From assembly GCF_032854445.1 (NCBI RefSeq), contig NC_088302.1, positions 18,783,338 to 18,847,337 on the forward strand: DNA of 64,000 bases, written 5' to 3'. This DNA is from Liolophura sinensis. Taxonomy: Eukaryota; Mollusca; Polyplacophora; Chitonida; Chitonidae. The translations under genes and the position numbers were made by a program. Shown here piece after piece: positions 10,531-21,929 of this stretch (position 1 is its first letter; every line of letters begins with the position of its first letter). A model generated the notes under the pieces. That model saw nothing but the letters and a program-made list of their open reading frames with translations, was not told the origin of the DNA and made no database searches.

Positions 10531-12057
10531 TTCAAAATGATGTTGGTTTTCGACTTCTGTCTGACGCTTGTGTTTTGTTTTGTTTTTTTTGGGTTTTTGC
10601 TGGTTTTAAGAAATTCTGTCCATTTTCCTTTGATTCTGCTTGTTTTTGGTTGGATTTACTGTCTCATGGTTTAAACATGTTCTCTGCAAGATATCCCCAC
10701 AATATATTGCTGAAAAATTGCGTTAAACAATAGGGCCTAATCATTCATTTATTCATTCAAAATGATGTTGGGTTTGAAGAACTGTATGTAACTACTTTAT
10801 AATTCTAATTTGTCAGCTTTGTCCTGTTGCGTTACACTTAAGACAGTTTTGCAAGGAAAGTAAATATAAAACTGAGTAGCTGTGTACATCGTTACGGAAG
10901 ATCAAATCCCATTGTCGAGAGGTGTATTATTAGTTACAACTCAGTTGCAACTCAGATATAGGATACAGGAATATATGGTGTCAAGCGAGCCCAGGGTTAC
11001 TGACGCCATATCTTTCCATATCCAGTCACTGAGTAAGTATGTAAGGAATTTATCCTGCAAAGAACGATCAAATCACCGTAGAAAACCGAATCGCTTCAGC
11101 CATTTGGCCCTTTTTCGGGATTCACTGGCTTCCACTGGGAGTCTTGGTAGCAATATTGCAATTGACGGTGCTCTTTCGTGTCTCTCGCGTATGGCTTTCT
11201 GATGCATGACGTTAAAGAACAAAGAAAAAGTATCACGGAATGTGACGAGTAGTTTTCGGCGATCCAGTAGCATCGTTCAAATGTTGGCACTGACATCAGC
11301 CTGCCAGAAGCAAATATTATTATGGTTAGAAATAGTATTCTGAGGTAACACACGAAACTATAACAATCAAGCAAGCAGTCGTGCGGGATGATCGTGTTTC
11401 ATTGATTTATTGGATTCATTAAATTTTAACTTTTGTAGAATGAGTGGGAGAAGCAAACGTCAACGCCTCCGACATTTCGATTATTGTCTCGACAGCAGAT
11501 TGAGATATAGGTTTGCAGGAGAACTTGTCAACAGTGTAATTATGAATTACGGAATCAATAAAATGCAACATGTACTTGATATTATCACAAGGGCAATGAC
11601 AGTGAAATTTGAAAGCGATGACGTTTGGAATCTCAGCATGCCCCATGCCGGATATTTCGTTGTAATACTTGAGATGAAATCGATAGACGTAATTATTACC
11701 CAGTAAATCCTTAGATCTCACAAAGATGTGGCTTTGCATTTTTTTTGTCATGTTCATAACTGACAGCAGTATTTAGTCAACTGGGAATGCAATAGCCTCA
11801 TTAAATAATTTTGCAAAGTAACATTTATTCTACCTTGTGTTAAGTATATAAATATCAATTATATAGTTGCCTTTTAAATTCAGTCCTATTTTTATATGCC
11901 AAATTCTCATTTAACTCATGGTGCAAAGTTAGGAGTCCTTCAATTAAATATGGATGTGATAGACTACACATGTTGTTAATATTTTATCAATATTCAAAAG
12001 AATTTTTAAAAACTGTATTATACATTTGAAAACAATTTTGAAAAGGGCAAAGCAAGA
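10531..12057. other. Single-copy DNA; overlapping unassigned frames
   Basis: Frames of 92-112 codons overlap on opposite strands at 11096-11374 and 11410-11757. None has a recognisable domain and they cannot all be real. The stretch 11760-12057 is AT-rich and empty. Confidence 0.4.
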
Positions 12058-12059
12058 TA

Positions 12060-12297
12060 CAGGTTGTCCCAGAAGTCGTGCACCATCCTGATTTTCATTT
12101 TCTTTTCTGTGTTTCAGATTTAATACTGATTTGAATTTTTTTTCTCCCTCTTTCAGAGTTAATTGTGGCTAATAAACTAACAGTGCAAGGAAGAGTTGAC
12201 TTGGTTTTTATGTTTGGAAGAGATGGGGCAACACACCGCTCTGTAACTCAAGAATTCAACCTCAACCTGAATGGTGCGCGACTTCTAGGACACCCTG
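12060..12297 (+). mobile_element. Deleted Tc1/mariner-like element (238 bp, MITE-like)
   Basis: Terminal inverted repeats of 27 bp with three mismatches: the left begins CAGGTTGTCCCAGAAGTCGT and the right, reversed, begins CAGGGTGTCCTAGAAGTCGC, both continuing to GCACCAT. TA dinucleotides flank both ends (12058-12059 and 12298-12299), the target duplication typical of the IS630-Tc1-mariner superfamily. The interior is a transposase N-terminus only, so the element is a non-autonomous internal-deletion derivative. Confidence 0.85.
12165..12281 (+). pseudogene. Transposase helix-turn-helix fragment
   Basis: From a GTG (probably a mutated ATG) the frame reads about 37 residues, including LTVQGRVDLVFMFGRDGATH and RSVTQEFN, before entering the right inverted repeat. 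This looks like the first helices of the DNA-binding domain found at the N-terminus of some Tc1/mariner-like transposases (the DUF4817-type HTH, from memory). The catalytic DDE/DDD domain is entirely absent. The frame continues past the element to 12386 only by chance. Confidence 0.65.
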
Positions 12298-12299
12298 TA

Positions 12300-13185
12300 T
12301 ATAATACTAAATTAAGCTTTACTTGCTTTCAGTACAGGCGTCCAAGTGAAAAAAATAAGATGTCACACATACTTGCTGGTTTATAAAGCTACTTGTTACT
12401 TCCAAGGCGCCCGTGAGAACCGACGACAGTCCTCGACAACCTTCACAAGCAGGTTTTCTTGCATCTTTATATCCAACAGCGACTCAAACACTAACGTATA
12501 TAGAAAAGCCGCAGCTGGCTGACATCAACCTTAGAGAGATAGGAGGCCCAAGAGACTCAGTCTCCCCCCAAAATGATTGGGGACGAATTACCGTAGAGTT
12601 AACAACCTGCCTGAGCGGTCAGCCAGAAGCGATGGCTTACCCAGCTCAGTGGGCAATGCATATGGAGAAGGGTCTGGTCAGAGACCATAATCGGTCGGTA
12701 AATGACCCGGCTTATAGGTAATCCTCCACAAAATCAATAAATATTTATTCTTTGTTGACTTAATACCGGTCTGGTATATACCTAGAGAAGACGGCGATCT
12801 TGCCGATAGACAGGTTTATAGACACAAAGTAGGCTTAGTGGATGGTGGGAAACGTTATCTCTATCCAGTCAGTGACATGAAAAATTGCGTTATGAGCAAT
12901 GGTTATTGTCGTATTAAAGCAACACGTCTTTGCCTCTGTAGGTCCATGGCGTGGAACTTCTGCTACTATATCAAATTATGATACCATACATGAATGAATG
13001 ATTGATCCAAATTTCGATAATATATACCACTCAATTAACTTGCATGCTTGTTTGATTAATTGTTTGATTGATCGATTAAACGTTTTGAGTCTTTGATTAA
13101 ATGATTTATTACAAGTGTGATTCCATAGAAACAACGAAAATAAGTTTCGGCAAATCTTGGATTTGGATTTTTTTCGAAACTTTCA
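12300..13185. other. Single-copy DNA, one unassigned 102-codon frame
   Basis: The plus-strand frame 12413-12721 is open and less AT-rich than its surroundings, with no recognisable domain or signal. It may be a chance frame. Nothing else is seen. Confidence 0.35.
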
Positions 13186-13262
13186 TGATATATGGTACAC
13201 ATACTTGATACACTTACATGGTACACATACATGGTACACATACATGACACACATACATGATC
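13186..13262. repeat. Short tandem repeat ACACATACATGGT
   Basis: Five imperfect units of 13-15 bp (TGGTACACATACTTGA, TACACTTACATGG, TACACATACATGG, TACACATACATGAC, ACACATACATGA). Confidence 0.75.
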
Positions 13263-13495
13263 TGTGGTCGTTTTTGATCAACAACAACTTACAAACAATA
13301 GGGTAGCTTCTTGATTAAGTTTACGGACCATGAATATTCATGAATAGTTCTCTCGGCATGACTGAAAACTGAGGACTGCATGCGTATAATAATTCTCTTC
13401 ATTGTTTACTATACATGTATATACTATCACAGTGCTTCAGTGGTTTGTATTGAACGTAGTTTTCAATATCGGCCTGGGACGTCCATTATGGTTGA

Positions 13496-13645
13496 TTTAT
13501 TTATTTATTTGATTGGCGTTTTTCGTCGCACTCACGAATATTTCACTTATACGACGGCGGCCAGCATTATGGTGGGAGGAAACCGGGCAGAGCTCAGGGG
13601 AAACCCACGACCATCCTCAGATTGCTGCCAGACTTTCCCACGCCC
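13496..13645 (-). mobile_element. SINE1, 5'-truncated, minus strand
   Basis: Reads (TTTA)n, TTGATTGGCGTTTTTCGTCG, ATACGACGGCGGCCAGCATT, AACCGGGCAGAGCTCAGGGG, ACCATCCTCAGATTGCTGCC, all SINE1 core words. The 11-bp flanks ATTATGGTTGA (13485-13495) and ATTCTGGTTGA (13646-13656) differ by one base and form the target-site duplication. The tRNA head is missing. Confidence 0.9.
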
Positions 13646-13656
13646 ATTCTGGTTGA

Positions 13657-15112
13657 GAACTGATACACAAATGTGTGGCACGACGACTAGATGTAAACCT
13701 CGTGCCTTCGAGAGAAAAGGAACTCTGCCTTATTGACGTCAGCATCTGTTTCGGGTCAAGAGAGTTAATCTGGTTAGACTCAAGGGTGCATCTTCGTAAT
13801 CGAGTTGTTTGTACACGCGACATCTGTGTTATGGTAGCTGATCGAATTTTATCCCATTCTTTCTTCTTCTTTTTTTGCGCCGTTTAATTTTCTGCGATAA
13901 TGACTTAAAGAAGTAAAACTGTATTCATTTTCTGTAATAAATAATTGTCCAAATAACGGCGCCATGTTGATATCGTAAACGTTTAATGAATGAGAAAAAG
14001 GCCGATAAATCCATATAAAGGCGCCATTCTAGATTCATTTATTTAGATGTAAGCGTAAAACTGATCGTCTCTCAAAGATGTGATTCCATTAAACTATGAA
14101 TCTGCTTTATAAAAGACGATGAATGTCCAATTTAGTGTGCCTGGGAAAGAAGTCACTTAATTTGAAGAACTCCTCTGCCATTTTGTTCAAAACGAGCTGG
14201 TGCCAGTTTCCACGTCGTGCAATTTCTTGGGCAACAAGTATATTGAAAAATAAGTCTGTCTTAACAAACTGATTAGGAGGCCCAGGTTGTTGACAAGTAG
14301 ACAGAATGAATGATCATAACATTACAACACGTATCAGCAGTATTACAGTCATATCATGGGAATTTTTTTCAGGACGGCAACGTAGTTAATAACGTATAAT
14401 TGTAAACTGACAAACTTAACATGGCACCGTTTTGTTTAAGCAGGGAAAGGGGTATATCTTTCCTGGTTCACAATGAATCGGATTGATCATTGTTCTATTA
14501 CAGCACATGGGTACTAAGTTACCGGTACGTACCAAATTGTCATCACAAAGGCACGAATGGACAACAGACTACACAGCTTTAACCCGAATTGTATAATAGG
14601 CGGGAAAAGTTTCCCATCAAGATTTAGAAACATAGCTTTGATCCAGCGGATATATATATTCTTCTGTTACAGTATATTTACGGGCTAGCTCGACTGGTTG
14701 TTTCCCCCAACTGGTCCTAGCCTTGAACGAAGATTTACCCGGTTTAACTGCCCAGGACTTCAGCGTTTGTATATTCAATAAGCGCTGCCCGTAATGATAG
14801 TGTCACCAATAATTCGCGAAATGTCTTACGGATCTTACTCACGTAAGATCAAGTTTTAAATGCAGGGAAGGAGGAGAAAAAGTAAAGCAGGTGACGCATA
14901 AGTAGGATTTCATCGGTTTCATGTGCATGGCCAATTGCCAACTTTCACACTGTTGTCCCTCCTCTGGTTTTAATCTTTCTGCCGTAGCCTTCTATATAGG
15001 TGTATATGAGGAGGAGGTGTAAGAGAGAAAGACGTGTAAATGACCATTTAATTGCTATCTATCACACTTTCGTTTCACTCCCTATTCTGTAGTCTGTTAC
15101 GTTGATGTATAT
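13657..15112. other. Single-copy DNA, no feature recognised
   Basis: No supported gene or repeat. Short overlapping frames at 13617-13887 partly arise from the SINE and its flank. Confidence 0.45.
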
Positions 15113-15346
15113 GGAATGGAGACGTAAGATGGAGGTGTAATCAAAGAAAAGGTCTAAATGAGATGGAGGTGTAAGTCAGATGGAGGTGTAAGTAAGATGG
15201 AGGTGTAAGTCAGATGGAGATGTAAGTCAGGTGGAGGTGTATATAATGTGGAGGTCTAAGAGAAATGCATAGTTGCTGGGAAGATGGATGTTTGAGGCAG
15301 GGGACGGGGGTGTACATGTAAGTGAGATGGCAGTGTAAGTAAGGTA
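15113..15346. repeat. 17-bp minisatellite
   Basis: Unit GATGGAGGTGTAAGTCA recurs about eight times between 15126 and 15256, with decayed units to 15346 and an isolated related word near 15010. Each unit contains GTAAGT, the consensus splice-donor word, so transcripts across it would present serial decoy donors. Confidence 0.85.
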
Positions 15347-17304
15347 CAGTATATACAGGGCACATTTCCAGACGTACTTACTACTAGAATCCAAGCTAGA
15401 AGGATCATTCCTCTCTAGCAATATGTATGTACAGGCCTAGTACAGTACGTTACCAAACGTCATTGAAAAGGCAGGATAGAACAATCAGCAACACCGCCAG
15501 ATTATAGTGTAGACGAGAAGGCCTTCCCTTTAATCTGGGATACAGTAATCTTTGTGTTATCATGAAGTGACATAAAAGAGCAGCAATACACGTAGAGCCT
15601 AGCTTACTTTAACGAAGATGGGATATATAGTATACTTTATACCACCAGCTATAATGATCCAATACCTCATCTTGTTCCACATCACCTGGCGACCAGCCAA
15701 CAGTCATGCAGGTAACAAAGTTTAAAACACAAAAGCTAACTGGACTTGAAAGCAATTACACGTCACTGGATCCTGATTGGTTTACAACCGCTTTTGTACC
15801 TGCGCTCAAATGTCTTCCGGCCTAATGATGTTGTTACCAAGATCACACGTGGAAACCAATAAGCCAATCGGATCGCCATCTGATACTTGCCGTTGCTGTT
15901 TTACATGTTAGCCCTCGGCCAAGACTGGCCCAGAAAATATTGTCGTAACAGTTAGTGTCAGTCCGAGTTTTGGTTTCTTCATAAATACTCTGTTTCCTGC
16001 ACGCTTGTAGCCAGATTTGCCAAATTTATACGACGTGTACACACACTAACGTATTGGGAAATATCCTGCTCATCTTCTGGGACCTTGATCCATTTTTAAG
16101 TTATATTTTGATGACCATATCCCTTGAACATGTTAATGCAACATGTGTTCCCACTCATATAGAAGACCCCGTATGTTGGGGTCTACCTTGGCCTATCTTA
16201 TCCATGTTGTTGAGTCTGTGCCTCCAAAACATTGCTATCGCCTGAGAATTCTCCTGACAGATGCATTACAGCGTTATAATACTACCTCTTCAAGGGGAGT
16301 GCGTCTCGTTTTCAAAGGGAGGAAACTCCTTCCTGGTTTGACACATGTGGCCTAAATTTAGACCTACGTGAACATGACCGGCAACACAACCATGACAACC
16401 CCACGAAATAAAACTGAGGCAGTCCTTCCAACTTCTCAGGTAGAGAATAGTTTTGAAAAAGAGAGATTTTAGTTATCCAAACGTACTTTCAAACAATCTG
16501 CCCGTATGGGTTGAAGGAAACATTATTCTGCGTTTCTTGCTTTGTTATTGCACGACGGACTTATTTCAGTGTTTAGGGCAGATGTTGGGTCAAGGGTGTA
16601 TAGATGGACACCGTACGGCACCATGTCAGTGAGCGATTCCCCAAAACCTTCATCCATAAATGGCAAAAACGAGGCTGTCATGATTTAACGAGAGATTCGC
16701 CAACAGCCAATCAGAAAGCTACATACGAAGCAATGGCGGTGGTGTGTGCTTGACCTTACATGTCAATCGGGTCAAGCACCTATACGCAGGACTAAAGCGC
16801 AGTAAAAATTGTGACTCTGCCAAAAGACGGACGATGTAAGGTGGGATATTGTCAGAAATAAGACGATAAACTGAAAAGTTAAATCAGATTGTACTAATAT
16901 TGGAGACGGATTATGTAAAGTTAAAATAACAGGGTTTGGAGGTTGTGTGAAACAGAGTTTAGGATGACACGAAATTTGGACCGACTGATTGTTGAAAGAT
17001 GTCTACGTGATCTGTTTTAAGACGATGGTCACTGACAGACGTTTAAAGTCCTGGCACGCTGCGGCTGTCATCTGCAGATGAATGTCGTCAGGTGTTCGAA
17101 TTCAGCTGTCGATGCTTCGGCTGTACCTTTAAGTCAGGCGTCTTGTTTAAACCGGCAGCTCTGATTTCCACAAAACATAAACCAAACCGCTTTCATATGA
17201 CATCAATGAAACACATACAAACATCTACCTGGATAGAATGTTTAACACCAAGCAAATTAATAAATGGCAAGATTTGAATGCTTTATGTACCTTAACTGGA
17301 GACG
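15347..17304. other. Single-copy DNA, no gene supported
   Basis: Two short overlapping frames at 16054-16355 have no recognisable domain. No repeat copy was identified. Confidence 0.4.
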
Positions 17305-17537
17305 ATTTATTTATTTTTTTGGATTGGTGTTTTACGCCGTACTCAAGAATATTTGTGGGAGGACACCGGGCAGAGCCCGGGGGAAACCCACAACCATCCG
17401 CAGGTTGCTACTAGACCTTCCCACATACGGTCGGAGAGGAAGCCATCATGATCTGGACTCACAGCGACCGCACTGGTGAGAGGTTCCTGGGTCAGTACGC
17501 TGCGCTAGCGCGCTAACTAACTGAGTCACGGAGGCTC
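17305..17537 (-). mobile_element. SINE1, near full length, with internal deletion, minus strand
   Basis: Runs from the (TTTA)n tail through GGTGTTTTACGCCGTACTCA, the GC-rich core CCGGGCAGAGCCCGGGGG, a B-box complement and the tRNA head complement CTGAGTCACGGAGGC. About 30 bp including TTCACTTATACGACGGCGGC are missing between ATATT and TGTGGGAGG compared with other copies. Confidence 0.9.
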
Positions 17538-17746
17538 CTTGAGACGGCTTTAGATTGTGTTCTGATGACATAAACTTCAGTCGTTTGAGGCATGATGCCA
17601 GCATTATATTACGAAGGACGGGCAGAACTAAGAGTCAAGGGTGTGAAGGTGGAAAATGTAAACTGAAAGTGACGGAGGTTCATTCTAGTGGGAAAACTGA
17701 CAGTTGCATCATCTGAGACAAGTCGGGTTAATGTGTACTTTTAAGA

Positions 17747-17990
17747 TGACCATGAACCAGGAGCCTTCCACCAATTCGATCGCTGTGAGTTCAAGTCTCA
17801 CTTCTGCTGCTTCCTCTCTGTACATGGGAATGTCTGCCAGCAACATGCGAATGGTCGTGGATTTCCTGCGGGCTCTGCCAGGTTTTCTTCTCAGCATAAT
17901 GCTGACCGATGTTGTTTAAATGAAATATTCTTGAATACCGCGAAAACTCCGATCAAAGCAATAAAGAGATAAATAAATAAATAAAGTGAA
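17747..17990 (+). mobile_element. SINE1, diverged, lacking the 5' head
   Basis: Starts at GAACCAGGAGCCTTCCACCA, has the B-box-like GAGTTCAAGTC, CTGCCAGCAACATGCGAATG, GCATAATGCTGACCGATG, GAAATATTCTTGAATACCGC and an (AAAT)n tail. More diverged than the copies at 21650 and 61331. Confidence 0.85.
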
Positions 17991-18251
17991 CAATTTCTGA
18001 AAAGGACGTAAAACTGGGGCAACTATTTTGGATTATGTTCAGTAAAGATGACCCAAGTTTTATATACAGGCACAGTATTAAACTGTCGATCGTGGAGACT
18101 GTAGGCCTACGCTAAAGAGAACTGAGCATTTCTCAAGTCAGAGTGTAAATCTCCGAGTTTATCTTGGCACAGATGGAGATTGCGATATGAAGATAATAGG
18201 GCGGAAGACATTGACGTTGAGCGGTTAAAGTTAAGCGGCCTTTGTCTATAG

Positions 18252-18813
18252 CTATAAACCCTCGAGTCGTGTGTGGAATTTGTACAGACCAATCGAACAG
18301 TCAGAGATGAGCTTACAATAATTAATGGCTTGAGCCACATAACTGTCATGACGAAGATCTCCATGTTGTTTGCGTGCTCCGGATTTGGCTGAATTTCCAG
18401 CGAACTTCAATACAGGGATCTTTGATCTAATTGCTTTGAAAATCGCAAAGTGTATTGGGCTATCAGAGACTGATACTCTTAAGACGACAATGGCTCCTAT
18501 AGACAATCTTGAAATTGCAAAAACACCGCAAATCTCTTGCTTGTCTTCGTCATACAAAACAGCGGTCATAAATTCCAGGATTATTCTTCCACCTTGGCAA
18601 ATGGGGAATCGCATTTCCTTAAACACGGTTGATGTATCCCTCGGTTTATTGCTTTGTTTCCATGGCAACCCCCTTATCTGCAGACGAGATAAGTTATTTT
18701 CTGGATGCGACGGAGGCAAGTTTAATTTGTCAGAGAAGCGAAGTTCACCGCGATGGAGAGTTTTGGTAATAAACTCTGGTTGGTGGACAGAAAAACATGG
18801 TGACACGGGTTAA
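18252..18813. other. Unique block open on both strands, with an RFX X-box
   Basis: Frames of 184 codons (minus, 18252-18806) and 147 codons (plus, 18370-18813) overlap almost completely. Neither has a recognisable domain. The block is non-repetitive and less AT-rich than its flanks. It could be an exon on one strand or a regulatory element. The X-box at 18656-18669 favours a regulatory role, but this is not decided by the sequence. Confidence 0.35.
18656..18669. promoter_or_regulatory. Canonical RFX X-box
   Basis: GTTTCCATGGCAAC fits the two-half-site RFX consensus (GTNRCC-N(0-3)-RGYAAC) on either strand. It is followed within 30 bp by CTTATCTGC and AGATAAG, which are GATA-type words. RFX sites commonly mark promoters of ciliary genes. 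Here no gene start is visible beside it, so its role is inferred only. Confidence 0.5.
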
Positions 18814-19751
18814 TTGTTGTCTTTACCCAGTAGCTTTTGTGTTTACACGAAATGTTTCAGAGTCACCATTACAAAAGTGAGGTGCACGATCTTCACCACT
18901 TGAGTTTATTGATTTATTTCCCACAGGACAAATATACACTTCATTGATACCTACAATGGCGCCGAGACTGTGGCCGAAGCTGTTGCACTACTTTCGACCA
19001 CTCTAGGTAAGATAGGTATGTTTGTTTCCTAGATAAGCAATTCTAGATGCTGTAGTACAATACAATTAACTTGTTGCCTATTCTTCTTGTTGTTTTTCTT
19101 CTTTAACCACCTCCGTCGTCGTACATGTGAAATGTTCTTGAGTGAATAAATGAATAAATGTTAGACATCCTGATCAATATAGTACACATCTGTGCTGATG
19201 TATAATTATACCATTGTTACATTTTTTACATTCAGCATTTAGAATCCCCCGATTGCACACAACAGTTTTGCATAAACTCAACAGTAGCTCTTAGTACTGA
19301 AGTCATAGTTGTAAATCTATATTTCGGCTTCTATGTTTGTGACATCATCAGTAAATACGTACAGTAAATAATACATAGGCTTTATATACAGCGGTATATA
19401 TCCTTTACAGCACATATTTCCTGATAAAGGCACAAAATTAGTAGCCTAAGTATAGATTGACAACTATAACTTCGATATTCGGAGTTAGTTTCTTCGTAAT
19501 TTGTTCAGCATTGAATCCAGTTTAATTATGCACGAATGCAGCCTATGAACCGTCTGTTATTCGTCCGTACCATACACTAAGCAGGATTGTGCAACCAGAA
19601 CCATCCAGATAGCAAGAAAAATATGCCCGAACTGTGAAGTAGGGATGTTGGAGGAACGTACACTAGGATTGCCTGAACTGTACACAAGGAATTTTTGGGT
19701 CGCAAGCAACAGCTGTTTCTGCACAAAAACCGGCAGATTGTTCAAGCTGTA
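18814..19751. other. AT-rich single-copy DNA, no feature recognised
   Basis: Nothing supported beyond short simple-sequence runs. Confidence 0.45.
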
Positions 19752-19890
19752 AGCCAGTGTTCAGGCCATTAACCAGATGTATGCTTCTGACCAGAAAGTT
19801 GTTCAGGACACTAGTCAGCCTGTTCAGGCCACTAGCCAGACTGTTCAGGACACAAGCCAGAATGTTCAGGCCAGTAGCCAGATTATTCAC
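19752..19890. repeat. 21-bp tandem repeat
   Basis: About six units of the type CTGTTCAGGCCACTAGCCAGA. The 21-bp period keeps a frame open (repeating LFRPLAR), which explains the 123-codon plus-strand frame at 19757-20128. Confidence 0.8.
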
Positions 19891-21429
19891 ATCTAGCCTT
19901 TACATGGCGGGATACTGTCACTTGACCTCAGTCATTGCTTCAGCGTTATTGAAGCCAGCATTAAAGCTAGTCGAATTCGTAGATGTATCAGGGGTCAAAA
20001 TAAGGCTTTGTCAGCCGGTCACGATGCCTAATAATCGCAATAGGATTTTATTTAATCCCACATGCCTCATTTGTCATTGCATCCAAGAGATAATGTTGTG
20101 CCACAAACATTTACAAGAAGGTCTATAACTTGATACATATCCCTTTTTGAAACTTTCAGATTGAGCCCATACATTTTAGACCATGATATTTGCACGTATA
20201 GACATTTCGGCATCGTCTTCTAACAATCTGCCGCCATGACAGCGTGGGTCTCACATCACCGATGTATGAGCACTACGGTATTCTTGGTTTGTATGAATGA
20301 TTCATCATCGCTTGGGAGACATTGCCACTTAGGGTTCATCAATAACCGTATCATCACCAACAAGATGCATCACACGAGACAAGGCTGCGCCCCCCCCCCC
20401 CCCCAAAAAAAAAACTCGGAAATCTAGTTCTTCTGCTAACCTACTCACCTGATTTCCCACTTCGCAATGACAGAAAACAGTTTTGTCTTCTGCATTATAC
20501 AGTTAAATCGAACCTTTACTTTTACCCTTTTCCGCCCCCTGTCTCTTTCTTTCAAACTATTCACTGCGTGGATGTAGACCAATTTCCCTGGATAAACACT
20601 CATTACCAATGTTCTAGTCGCACAATGACTCTGATCAAACACAGCCCTCGTTGAGGTCCGCGTTTGTTGATGAATGCGGTGCCACGGTATTGACGTTAAA
20701 TCTTCTTGGATCACGAACGGGTTATTTTTTTTACACAAACAAGGAAAGTGTCGTTTATTCCGAATCACTTATTCCCCGATGTACCAATGATGTTCTATGA
20801 TGAAATATTAAGCAGAGGTTAAGTGCAGCTTTCGCACTAACTTGGACAAAGTTTCATCAGGATATGTAAATCAAGTATAGATTCCTGCATGAAATTCCTG
20901 TGTGATTGACAACATTGTTCAATTTGCATATTGGCCTGTAAAGTTGACGACAAAGCTAACAAAGACTTGTCTTTCCCCATTATTATCTATCAGCAACACG
21001 AAAATATAGCTTTCAAACGCAGACATGGCGAACATGTTTATCGAATAAGCAAAATGTATACTTACAGTGTGATTCAGGGGACGTATAATAAGGGTGATAA
21101 ATGTCATTTTTTTGCTTTTTGCTTCTATTTTTGTTAAGGCAACTGAATAACTAATAATACTTGCATATATGTTGGTTAAGACATGCTTTCTATACAGACA
21201 AGAAAAGGTTCCCGTGCAAGACTTTGTCTTGCATATTTAAATACACCTCAGTGACAAACCTCTAGGTTGTTGGATTTACGATTTGGACAATTAGTATTAA
21301 AAAAAAAAAGAGCATTCCGGTGTTTCATCTAGATCACTTATAGCACAAGATAACGTTTAAATATCTTGCCCGGGGATTTGAAGAGATGGGAAAGGGAAGA
21401 ATGTTTGGCTGGTTAACACGGTTAAACCA
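19891..21429. other. Single-copy DNA with a C/A homopolymer at 20391-20414
   Basis: A run of about 14 C followed by 10 A is the only structured element. No gene could be supported. Confidence 0.45.
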
Positions 21430-21431
21430 CT

Positions 21432-21605
21432 GGCTCGCTTCGACTGCCAAGGTCCTTGACCAGTGAGATCGTGTGTTCGAATCCATCTGTCGCTTGAACT
21501 CAGGAAGTTTGTCAGGTACCTGGCTAAGGGCCGGCGGTTTACTCTGGGCATTTGGGTTTTCTCCACCCATAAACCTCATCACTGTAATATAAATGAAAAA
21601 CTTTT
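21432..21605 (+). mobile_element. SINE3-type element
   Basis: A tRNA-like head with B-box-like GTTCGAATCC (21474 onward), then CAGGAAGTTTGTCAGGTACC, TGGCTAAGGGCCGGCGGTTT, ACTCTGGGCATTTGGG, CTCCACCCATAAACC and TGTAATATAAATGAAAAAC. It shares the 'GTCAGGTACCTGGC...TTTACTC...CTCCACCCATAAA' order with the fragments at 4896, 35826, 46905 and 59025. Confidence 0.75.
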
Positions 21606-21649
21606 TTACAACAGTGTTGCACAGCTAAGAAGTGAAGGAATAAATTCTG

Positions 21650-21918
21650 GGGGACCTCCGTGGCTCAGTTGGTTAGCGCGCTAGCGCAGCATAATGACCC
21701 AGGAGTCTCTCACCAATGCGCTCGGTGTGATTCAAGTCCAGCTCATGTTGACTCCCTCTCAAGCCGTACGTGGGAAGGTCTGCCAGCAGCCTGCGGATGG
21801 TCGTGGGTTTCCTCCGGGCTCTGCCCGGTTTCCAGCCACCATAATGCTGGTCGCCGTCGTATAAGGGAAATATTCTTGAGTACGGCGTAAAATACCAATC
21901 AAATCAATAAATAACATA
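21650..21918 (+). mobile_element. SINE1, full length, with target-site duplication
   Basis: A complete tRNA-like head has A box TGGCTCAGTTGG and B-box GTGATTCAAGTCC. The conserved core runs from AAGGTCTGCCAGCAGCCTGC to TTCTTGAGTACGGCGTAAAA, followed by an A-rich tail. An 11-bp exact direct repeat AATAAATTCTG flanks it at 21639-21649 and 21919-21929. It would have been RNA polymerase III-transcribed and moved by a partner LINE. No LINE is present in the window. Confidence 0.95.
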
Positions 21919-21929
21919 AATAAATTCTG

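Noticed and set aside
12413-12721. 102-codon frame beside the mini-transposon
   Set aside because: No domain, signal or splice support. Kept only as a remark in the gap entry.
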